From positions 1 through 50,237 of the forward strand of contig CAMOXK010000008.1 of assembly GCA_946629065.1 (NCBI GenBank): a DNA stretch of 50,237 nucleotides, given 5' to 3'. This DNA comes from an uncultured Clostridia bacterium. GTDB taxonomy: Bacteria > Bacillota > Clostridia > Oscillospirales > Oscillospiraceae. Below the pieces are notes generated by a model that was not told the origin of the DNA, did not search any database, and was given only the letters and a program-made list of their open reading frames with translations. Both the position numbers and the translations under genes were made by a program. Each line of letters opens with the position of its first letter. Position 1 is the first letter of the stretch. This document shows, one piece after another, positions 44,687-50,237 of this stretch.

Positions 44687-44849
44687 CAGACTGTAGACAA
44701 ACCTATGCGGCAACGCTTGGACACGCATGGGGGGATTGTGAAGGGGGGAGGGTATGCCCCCCTTCACGTTCAATCCGCGCAAAAATGGGAACTTTTTCGG
44801 TAGTTCCCATTTTTGCGTTTCAAGCTGTCGACACTTTGTCGACAACTTG
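44687..44849. repeat. Palindromic extragenic repeat block between duplicated terminators
   Basis: 163 nt flanked by identical 30-bp terminator hairpins. It holds hairpin A, CGCAAAAATGGGAACT (44778-44793) / AGTTCCCATTTTTGCG (44802-44817). Hairpin B is GTTTCAAGCTGTCGACA / TGTCGACAACTTGAAAAC (about 44818-44853, one mismatch). A reverse-complement copy of part of it lies at 50184-50237. No coding potential is seen. Confidence 0.7.
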
Positions 44850-44880
44850 AAAACTCGGCTTCTACGGAAGCCGAGTTTTT
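44850..44880. terminator. Intrinsic terminator (hairpin copy 2)
   Basis: Exact second copy of the 30-bp hairpin, AAAACTCGGCTTC (44850-44862) - TACG - GAAGCCGAGTTTT (44867-44879). On the minus strand it ends the gene at 44898. Confidence 0.8.
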
Positions 44881-44897
44881 TCTATGCAGTTTTCCGA

Positions 44898-45365
44898 TCA
44901 TTTGAATTCCGGAATGAAATTGCCGTGGATGCCCATCTCTCTGAGGCGGAACTTGACCTGCTTATATTCCTTCTTGTAAAGAATCGTGCGCAACTCGTCA
45001 TCAGGCACAAAGCGATAATAGGCGTTGGTGAACAGCTCGAAGCTCTCCCGGTTTTCCGGTTTGGTGCGGAGAAAGATAAAGAGAAAAGCAGCGACCGCGC
45101 CAACGACAAAGGAGATTTTGATGTAGATCGGGCAGAAATAAAGCACTGCAAAGGCAATAGCGCCGCCCACAAGAATGCTGACAAGATTGGAGATCAGGGT
45201 ATAGCGGCTTGCGCCTACACCGATGAGCTCCGGCTGCAGAGCATTCATCTTTTTGATCATGGGATAGGCAACCAGAACATTGAAAAGAAACTGGCGCAGG
45301 AACAGATAGCTCCACAGGAAGCCGCCAAGGACCAGCGCGCCGCTGAGCATGATCTTCATTTCCAT
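44898..45365 (-). CDS. Small membrane protein of unknown function
   Basis: 155 residues with about four hydrophobic segments (near residues 5-25, 27-38, 60-80 and 83-100), then a ~50-residue cytosolic tail with charged and aromatic residues ending in GIHGNFIPEFK. I do not recognise the family. The start ATG 45365 has GGAGG 8 nt upstream. It is divergent from the spoIIIA operon. A sporulation link is not shown, since its own promoter looks sigma-A type. Confidence 0.75.
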   Translation of the reverse strand: MEMKIMLSGALVLGGFLWSYLFLRQFLFNVLVAYPMIKKMNALQPELIGVGASRYTLISNLVSILVGGAIAFAVLYFCPIYIKISFVVGAVAAFLFIFLRTKPENRESFELFTNAYYRFVPDDELRTILYKKEYKQVKFRLREMGIHGNFIPEFK

Positions 45366-45398
45366 GAGAGGATCCTCCAAACTCTTGAATCTTTTTGT

Positions 45399-45427
45399 AT
45401 CATAGCACAGACCCTAGACACTTTCAA
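45399..45427 (-). promoter_or_regulatory. Sigma-A promoter of the 44898 membrane-protein gene
   Basis: Minus strand TTGAAA (45427-45422), 17-bp spacer, TATGAT (45404-45399). Confidence 0.7.
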
Positions 45428-45455
45428 GAATAAATCCCTTTCCCGCGCATAGATT
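45428..45455 (+). promoter_or_regulatory. Candidate sigma-E promoter of spoIIIA
   Basis: GAATAAA (45428-45434), 13-bp spacer, CATAGATT (45448-45455, seven of eight to the CATACAHT consensus). spoIIIA is sigma-E dependent in B. subtilis. It would leave a leader of only ~13 nt, which lowers confidence. Confidence 0.4.
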
Positions 45456-45474
45456 GGATCGGGAAGTGATGGGG

Positions 45475-46341
45475 ATGGACAAGGAAGCGTTGGCGCTGAG
45501 CCTGCTGCCTGCCCGATGGCGAGAAGGCGCGTCTCTTCGCATTTCGCAGGCGGAGGAGATCCGCCTGCGCGCTGGCGGAAGGCCGAGCCTGTTGCTGCAG
45601 GCGGAAGAGGCGCCCTTTGCTGCGGAAAACGTGACAGAAACGGATCTGCTCCGGATCCTGGAGAAGGCCACAGGTGCGTCCTTGCACGCGGCCCAGGCAT
45701 CCCTTTCCGAGGGCTTTGTAAACTTTAAAGGGATTCGAGTCGGCGTCTGCGGAACAGCAGCCATGAAAGAAGGGGAGAGCTGCGTGTTTCGCCATGTAAG
45801 TTCTCTTGCCATACGCGTTCCACGGGAATGTCGAAACATTTGCCGGGAGCAAATAGATTCCCTTATGCGCGAGGGATATCAGAATACCCTGGTACTCGGT
45901 CCGCCCGGATCCGGGAAGACGACGGTCCTGCGGGAGATGATCCGCAGATTCTCCGACAAGGGTTACCGGGTAGGCGTGGCGGATGAGCGAAATGAGCTTT
46001 CCGCCTGTGACGATGAAGGACAGGCTTTTGATCTTGGACGCTGCACTGACATTCTCATGGGCATCCCCAAACAAAAAGCGGCCCTTATGCTGCTTCGCGG
46101 GATGAACCCCACGATCATCGCCATGGATGAGATCACCCGGGCGGAGGATGCGGAGGCGATCGCAGAAATCTGCGGCTGCGGCGTTGGTATTCTGGCAAGC
46201 GCCCATGCGGGCGGCAAAGAGGATTTGTGGAAAAGAGAAGCGTATCGACAATTGCTGGATCGAGCGGTCTTTTCCCGCTTGCTGCTTGTGCGGGCTGATA
46301 AACACGGAAGGCAGTATCGATTGGAGCAATTCAGTACATGA
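45475..46341 (+). CDS. spoIIIAA: Stage III sporulation protein AA (ATPase)
   Basis: 288-residue secretion-type ATPase of the mother-cell-to-forespore channel. Walker A is GPPGSGKTT near residue 141, Walker B TIIAMDEITR near 209, and SAHAGG closes the core. It energises the SpoIIIA-SpoIIQ feeding-tube apparatus. The start ATG 45475 is favoured because GGGAAG is 8 nt upstream; another ATG lies two codons earlier. It overlaps spoIIIAB by 4 bp. Confidence 0.93.
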   Translation: MDKEALALSLLPARWREGASLRISQAEEIRLRAGGRPSLLLQAEEAPFAAENVTETDLLRILEKATGASLHAAQASLSEGFVNFKGIRVGVCGTAAMKEGESCVFRHVSSLAIRVPRECRNICREQIDSLMREGYQNTLVLGPPGSGKTTVLREMIRRFSDKGYRVGVADERNELSACDDEGQAFDLGRCTDILMGIPKQKAALMLLRGMNPTIIAMDEITRAEDAEAIAEICGCGVGILASAHAGGKEDLWKREAYRQLLDRAVFSRLLLVRADKHGRQYRLEQFST

Positions 46342-46847
46342 AGCTGCTGGGGGCGATCTTAATTTTGACTGCAGGTATCCTTGGGGGGATCCTGCTTCTT
46401 CTGGATAAGAAAAAACGGAGGGATGACTATTGGTCTCTTGCCGCGGCATTGGAACTGCTGCGGGGTGAGCTTTCCTCCGAAGCTGTTCCCCTGGCCTTGG
46501 GGATCGAAAGAGCGAATGCTCACACGAAGGGGATGGGAAAGGAACTGCTTTCCGCGGTATCCTCCGGCCTGGACGAGCTGGGAGAACGCTCCTTTGGCGA
46601 GATATGGGACAAGGCCCTGGCAGAAACCTGCTCCTGGCTTGCGGCAGAGCCTGCTTCCGAGATCCGGAAGCTCGGCGCGGAGCTGGGAAGATTTGATTTG
46701 GAGGTACAGCTGCGTTCCCTGGATGCCTGCGCCTTGTATCTGAAAGAACAATGGCGTCGGCAAAAGAACGCCTATCCTGCGGAAAGAAGGGTCGCACTTG
46801 GTTTGAGCTTCTGCTTCACCGCCCTGCTTGTGATCCTGTTATACTGA
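46338..46847 (+). CDS. spoIIIAB: Stage III sporulation protein AB
   Basis: 169 residues, the family's usual size. An N-terminal transmembrane helix (LLGAILILTAGILGGILLLL), a helical GspF-like soluble region, and a C-terminal hydrophobic segment (GLSFCFTALLVILLY). It pairs with SpoIIIAA in the channel's cytosolic/membrane platform. It is followed by a 249-nt gap, unusually long for this operon, that holds a MITE-like element. Confidence 0.92.
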   Translation: MKLLGAILILTAGILGGILLLLDKKKRRDDYWSLAAALELLRGELSSEAVPLALGIERANAHTKGMGKELLSAVSSGLDELGERSFGEIWDKALAETCSWLAAEPASEIRKLGAELGRFDLEVQLRSLDACALYLKEQWRRQKNAYPAERRVALGLSFCFTALLVILLY

Positions 46848-46872
46848 TACGATCCCGGAATAGAAAGCTGTC

Positions 46873-47036
46873 ATACTACTTTCAAATAAGAAGCTTTAAA
46901 AAGGATTGCGAGACAGAATTGCGCCAGACGAGGCGAAGGCCGCAGAGCATAATGGAGATATATGTTCAAGGGCTTCAACGAAGTATGGCACAATTCTGGC
47001 CACAAGACTTTAAAGATTTCTATTTGAAAGTAGTAT
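46873..47036. mobile_element. 164-bp MITE-like element, copy 2, inside the spoIIIA operon
   Basis: Same length and same 16-bp perfect terminal inverted repeats (46873-46888 / 47021-47036) as 12239-12402. By my reading it differs from that copy's reverse complement at a single base. It sits between spoIIIAB and spoIIIAC and must be transcribed with them. Confidence 0.78.
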
Positions 47037-47096
47037 CAGTCCTTCCGGAAGGAATTGCCAAGAGAGCTTTCTGTCGGGGGCGTATGAAAGGGAATC

Positions 47097-47291
47097 ATGG
47101 ATGTTGATCTGATTTTTAAAATCGCCGCGGTGGGGATCCTGGTTGCGGTGCTGAATATCCTGCTGCAGCGCTCGGGTCGGGACGAGCAGGCCTTGATGAC
47201 AACCATCACGGCGCTTGTTGTGGTCCTCATGATGGTCGTGAGAAAAATCAGCGAACTCTTTACGCTGATCAAAACGCTGTTTGATCTGTAA
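47097..47291 (+). CDS. spoIIIAC: Stage III sporulation protein AC
   Basis: 64 residues, two transmembrane helices (about 5-22 and 32-48), family-typical length and sequence (IFKIAAVGILVAVLNILLQRSGRDEQA). A membrane component of the channel. AAAGGGAATC precedes the ATG. It ends 1 nt before spoIIIAD. Confidence 0.93.
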   Translation: MDVDLIFKIAAVGILVAVLNILLQRSGRDEQALMTTITALVVVLMMVVRKISELFTLIKTLFDL

Positions 47292-47292
47292 G

Positions 47293-47682
47293 ATGGAGCT
47301 TGTGATGAAAGCGGCTTCGGCGGCGGTTCTCTCAGCTGTTCTTGCCTTGCTGATGAAACGCCACAATCCGGAAGGGGCGCTGGTACTGGGGACGGTCTGC
47401 GCGGTTGGGATCCTTGCGGCGTCCCTGGGGATCCTGGACGGCTTTTCTTCCCTGAGAAAGCTGGTTCGGCAGAGCTTTGGCGGCGAAGCGGAAGGGCTAC
47501 TCACACCGATCCTCAAATGTCTTGCCATCTCCATTGTGAGCCGATTTGCCTCGGAGAGCTGCCGCGACGCATCGCAGAACGCGGCTGCTTCCGCTGTGGA
47601 ATTTGCAGGAGCGGTCTGCTCACTGGGAGTGGTGATGCCGCTGCTCATCAGTATTTTGAAAACAGTGGGAGGGGTCGGATGA
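47293..47682 (+). CDS. spoIIIAD: Stage III sporulation protein AD
   Basis: 129 residues with four hydrophobic segments and the FAGAVCSLGVVMPLL-type C terminus of the family. A membrane component of the channel, paralogous in fold to SpoIIIAC. The start ATG 47293 follows the spoIIIAC stop by 1 nt. Its 3' end overlaps spoIIIAE by the ATGA arrangement. Confidence 0.92.
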   Translation: MELVMKAASAAVLSAVLALLMKRHNPEGALVLGTVCAVGILAASLGILDGFSSLRKLVRQSFGGEAEGLLTPILKCLAISIVSRFASESCRDASQNAAASAVEFAGAVCSLGVVMPLLISILKTVGGVG

Positions 47683-48773
47683 GGCGCGCGCTTTTGTGCT
47701 TGGTGCTGATGCTGTCTTCTCCCTGCCTGCGCGGACAAGCCGAAATCGGGGAAGAGACAGCTCGTCGAACGGAGATCGTGCGAGTGGAGAGCGCACTGTC
47801 AGAAGAGGAAAGAGGTGTCAGCGGGGAACTGAGTCTGGACGGGAGCTATGACGCCGCAGCTGCCCTTGCCCGTATCCGGGATCGATTTATGGACGCGCTG
47901 CTGAGCACAGCAAAAAAAGAGCTTGGCTTTGCCTGGAAGCTGGTGTTGATCGCAGCGCTATGCAGCATGACTGTGATTCTCTCGCCTGGTCGAAGTGAAA
48001 AAAACTTTGCTGAGATGGCTGCCTGCTGCATGGCAGCCCTGCTTCTTGCCGGCACCGCAGAAAGCGTGATCCCGGAGGCCCGGGAGACACTGTATCGCCT
48101 ATCCGATTACGGGAAGGCAGCGTTCCCGGCCTTCTATCTGGCTGTCGCCTCCTGCGGCGCCGGCGTTTCCGCCTCGGTGAAGTACGCGTCTATATGCTTT
48201 GCATCGAATCTGTTTATGGAGCTTTCCCAGCGGATCCTTCTGCCGCTGATTTCGGTCTACCTTTCTGTCGGAATCACCCTGAGCCTTGCGGAGAATGCTT
48301 TGCTGAATGCAGCGGAAAGACTGTTAAAGTGGTGCATCGTCACTTCTATGACGCTCTTTACAGGCGGTTTTTGTACCTACATCAGCCTGTCCGGGGTCAT
48401 ATCCGGCAGCGCGGACGCTGTCGCAGTGAAGGCGGCAAAATCGGCGATCTCCACGTTGCTGCCGGTGGTTGGCGGTATCCTTTCCGACTCTGCCTCTACG
48501 ATGTTGGCGGCAGCGTCTGTAATCAAAAACTCCGCCGGCGTCTTTTGTCTGATCGCGGTTTGCGCCATCTGCGCCGCGCCCTTTGGGCTGCTCCTTGCCA
48601 AGATGCTGCTGCTCAAAGGGGCAGCTGTCCTTTCCGAGATGGGCTGCTGTGATGCTTACGCCCGGCTCCTTTCCGCTGCAGGAGATGCGATGGGCATGCT
48701 GTTGGGACTGGTAGGCTGTTACGGCGTTATGCTGTTTTATTCCTTCATGTCCGGGATCAGGATGGTTGCATGA
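47679..48773 (+). CDS. spoIIIAE: Stage III sporulation protein AE
   Basis: 364 residues. An N-terminal signal-like segment (about 2-18) is followed by a ~75-residue extracytoplasmic stretch and seven to eight transmembrane helices, ending YGVMLFYSFMSGIRMVA. It resembles a polytopic permease and is thought to be the inner-membrane core of the channel. The start ATG 47679 overlaps the spoIIIAD stop; an open frame further upstream runs inside spoIIIAD. Confidence 0.92.
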   Translation: MRRALLCLVLMLSSPCLRGQAEIGEETARRTEIVRVESALSEEERGVSGELSLDGSYDAAAALARIRDRFMDALLSTAKKELGFAWKLVLIAALCSMTVILSPGRSEKNFAEMAACCMAALLLAGTAESVIPEARETLYRLSDYGKAAFPAFYLAVASCGAGVSASVKYASICFASNLFMELSQRILLPLISVYLSVGITLSLAENALLNAAERLLKWCIVTSMTLFTGGFCTYISLSGVISGSADAVAVKAAKSAISTLLPVVGGILSDSASTMLAAASVIKNSAGVFCLIAVCAICAAPFGLLLAKMLLLKGAAVLSEMGCCDAYARLLSAAGDAMGMLLGLVGCYGVMLFYSFMSGIRMVA

Positions 48774-48774
48774 T

Positions 48775-49257
48775 ATGGAAAATACCGTCAGACTGTTATG
48801 TGTACTCTCTGTTTTCTGCGCACTGGCGATGAATCTGACGCCGGAGGGGAGAGAAAAACGTGTGATGAGTTTTGTGTGCTCGGTTGTGCTGCTTTTCTCT
48901 CTTTTTCGCTCATTCAGGGAACCGGACTGGGAAATCTGGGCCAGGGAGGCCGCTCAGCTCCGTCGCCGGGAGGAAGGTTTTCTGCAGGATGCGGAGAGAC
49001 TGGAAGACGAGCTGCAGCGCACCGTCATAGAAGATAAGTGCAGGACATATATTTTGAACAAAGCCAGGCAAATGCAGATCGACCTGGAGGATGCATCAGT
49101 GGCGGTACAGTGGAGCATGGAAGGAATCTGGGTCCCGCACAGTGCAGTAATCTTCAGTAAAGCGAGCGAGGGGGAAAGAGCCCTGTTTTCATCCGTTTTG
49201 GAGACGGAGCTCGGGATCCCTGTGAGCAGACAGAAATGGAGAACAGATGGAGCTTAA
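48775..49257 (+). CDS. spoIIIAF: Stage III sporulation protein AF
   Basis: 160 residues. Two N-terminal transmembrane helices (about 5-20 and 30-46), a coiled-coil-like stretch (EAAQLRRREEGFLQDAERLEDEL, split by a Gly) and a C-terminal ring-building-type domain. It starts 1 nt after the spoIIIAE stop and overlaps spoIIIAG by 11 bp. Confidence 0.9.
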   Translation: MENTVRLLCVLSVFCALAMNLTPEGREKRVMSFVCSVVLLFSLFRSFREPDWEIWAREAAQLRRREEGFLQDAERLEDELQRTVIEDKCRTYILNKARQMQIDLEDASVAVQWSMEGIWVPHSAVIFSKASEGERALFSSVLETELGIPVSRQKWRTDGA

Positions 49258-49576
49258 AGCCAAATTCGCTTTATATTTCCAAAAACTCAGACTGCCTCTT
49301 CTGATCCTGGTGATCGGTCTTTTCCTGATGCTCCTGCCTTCCGGCTCCCGGGATACAGCTTTGCCGGAGGATCCGGGAGAGCGCATGCAGGAGATCTTGA
49401 GCAATACCAGGGGGGTTGGCCGCGCGATAGTCCTGATCTCCGAACAGGGTGTGGTCGTGGTCTGCTCCGGTGCGGAGGATCCGCAGGTAAAACTGGATAT
49501 TATTCGGGCCATCAGCTCATATACTGGTTTCGGTTCAGATCGGATCACAGTTCTGAAATTGGCGGATGAAACTTAG
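49247..49576 (+). CDS. spoIIIAG: Stage III sporulation protein AG, unusually short
   Basis: 109 residues against 229 in B. subtilis. One transmembrane helix (about 15-32), then a minimal ring-building domain: helix GERMQEILSNTRGVG, strand RAIVLIS, strand GVVVVCSGA, helix DPQVKLDIIRAISSY, strand RITVLKL. The two middle strands are joined by about two residues, where B. subtilis SpoIIIAG has the long insertion forming the beta-barrel of its 30-mer ring. Context and the AEDPQVK...ITVLK pattern make the identity safe. Confidence 0.88.
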   Translation: MELKAKFALYFQKLRLPLLILVIGLFLMLLPSGSRDTALPEDPGERMQEILSNTRGVGRAIVLISEQGVVVVCSGAEDPQVKLDIIRAISSYTGFGSDRITVLKLADET

Positions 49577-49591
49577 GGAGGAATGTCTTTT

Positions 49592-50131
49592 ATGAAAAAC
49601 AGGAAACGGAACATCACCATGGTTGCCGTGCTGCTCTTTGTCTGCGCGGCGGTAACACTCAACTGGTCCTATAACCAGCGCTGGGGAAAGCCTGACGCGG
49701 AAATGGTGCAGGCCATGGATGAGGCGCGCAGCAGCGCGGAAGCAGCCTACAATCAGACTGTGGCGGCTGGCGCCACCGCCTATTTTGCCGAGGCGAGACT
49801 TACCAGGCAGACTTCCCGGGATGAAGCACTGGAGCTGCTGCAGGCTGCTGCCACCTCGGAAACAGCTTCACAGGAGACGATTGACGGCGCCATGAACGCC
49901 ATCAGTGTGATGGCAGCCAGCTCCATGAAGGAGAGCCAGATGGAAAATCTGCTGTTGGCCAAGGGCTTTGCCGACTGCGTGGTGTACATCGGCAGCGGCA
50001 GTGTTACGGTGGCAGTGCCTGCGCCAGCTGAGGGCTTGAGCGAGGAGTCTGTTGCAAGGATCACAGAAGTCGTGTGTCGGGAGACTGAATACGAGGCATC
50101 TCAGCTCAGTATCATTGAAGTGAGGGCCTGA
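49592..50131 (+). CDS. spoIIIAH: Stage III sporulation protein AH
   Basis: 179 residues. A transmembrane helix (about 9-26) is followed by an extracytoplasmic domain, with a helical linker (about 50-105) and a C-terminal YscJ-like ring-building motif (NLLLAKGFADCVVYIGSGSVTVAV). It pairs with forespore SpoIIQ across the septum. GGAGG lies 10 nt before ATG 49592; an earlier ATG at 49583 sits too close to it. Last gene of the operon. Confidence 0.92.
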   Translation: MKNRKRNITMVAVLLFVCAAVTLNWSYNQRWGKPDAEMVQAMDEARSSAEAAYNQTVAAGATAYFAEARLTRQTSRDEALELLQAAATSETASQETIDGAMNAISVMAASSMKESQMENLLLAKGFADCVVYIGSGSVTVAVPAPAEGLSEESVARITEVVCRETEYEASQLSIIEVRA

Positions 50132-50155
50132 CCGAAACAGAAATGAAAGCTGTAA

Positions 50156-50186
50156 AAACGCGGGAGAGGAAAACTCTCCCGCGTTT
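50156..50186 (+). terminator. Intrinsic terminator of the spoIIIA operon
   Basis: AAACGCGGGAGAG (50156-50168) / CTCTCCCGCGTTT (50174-50186), loop GAAAA. The T tract is short because it runs into the next repeat. Confidence 0.8.
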
Positions 50187-50237
50187 CAAGCTGTCGACAA
50201 AGTGTCGACAGCTTGAAACGCAAAAATGGGAACTACC
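50181..50237. repeat. Palindromic extragenic repeat, second copy, cut by the window end
   Basis: Perfect 19-bp inverted repeat GCGTTTCAAGCTGTCGACA (50181-50199) / complement (50203-50221) around AAG, then CAAAAATGGGAACTACC. 50184-50237 is the reverse complement of about 44800-44853, with few differences. It shares bases with the preceding terminator stem. Confidence 0.75.

Noticed and set aside
46751-47107. Open frame running through the MITE-like element after spoIIIAB
   Set aside because: It begins inside spoIIIAB in another frame and has no ribosome site; the element is better read as a non-coding repeat.

Overview
The window reads as a chromosomal segment of an endospore-forming, GC-rich Clostridia bacterium, probably an Oscillospirales relative. 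The evidence is a nearly complete spoIIIA operon, an alpha/beta-type small acid-soluble spore protein gene, an SOS cassette of the lexA / Y-polymerase / YolD type, anaerobic one-carbon and histidine catabolism, and extragenic palindromic repeats of the kind common in gut Clostridia. Genes are tightly packed, and many stop/start codons overlap. I see no rRNA, tRNA, CRISPR array, prophage or complete IS element.

Layout. 1-2034: 3' part of a phosphoketolase gene. 2413-4585 (minus): an ECF sigma factor, its zinc-finger membrane anti-sigma factor and a membrane protein of unknown function. 4813-5652: Cof-type HAD phosphatase. 5715-8959: the most striking locus, a sigma-A promoter, a glmS-type self-cleaving ribozyme, then nagB-like, a GlmU-like acetyltransferase and glmM, closed by a terminator. 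9039-12066: HD phosphohydrolase, YdcF-like, ArsC/Spx-like and second HD genes. 12484-16534 (minus): MoxR ATPase, DUF58 protein and membrane transglutaminase. 16969-20121: C69 dipeptidase and a two-gene SufC/SufB-like (SMS-type) pair. 20193-29442: histidine-to-formate module (ftcD, fchA, hutU, hutI, fhs, hutH) with a cohesin-domain surface protein. 29737-36773: uvrA, recD2, a lipase-like protein and a putative winged-helix nuclease. 36831-38297 (minus): moaA and mogA/moaB. 38516-41568: lexA, a small protein, Y-family polymerase and YolD. 41623-41823 (minus): spore protein. 42093-44646: a P-type ATPase-like protein lacking its catalytic residues, plus a HAD phosphatase. 44898-45365 (minus): small membrane protein. 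45475-50131: spoIIIAA to spoIIIAH, interrupted by a 164-bp MITE-like element.

How genes work together. The ribozyme operon looks like a UDP-GlcNAc precursor pathway. I infer that the NagB-like enzyme runs in the aminating direction (fructose-6-P + NH3 to GlcN6P), replacing GlmS. Placing it under a GlcN6P-sensing ribozyme would then be ordinary product feedback. GlmM and the GlmU-like acetyltransferase would carry GlcN6P to GlcNAc-1-P; the uridylyltransferase is not in this window. The hut/ftc/fhs genes together would convert histidine to glutamate, ammonia and formate, with ATP made by Fhs run in reverse.

Other points for a second look: a Y-family polymerase whose only sensibly placed start codon is ACG; the pseudo-ATPase, in which DKTGT, TGE and CPC have become GKTGT, TGN and SPS; a very short SpoIIIAG that appears to lack the insertion forming the large beta-barrel; and two small repeat families present as near-identical inverted copies about 34 kb and 5 kb apart.
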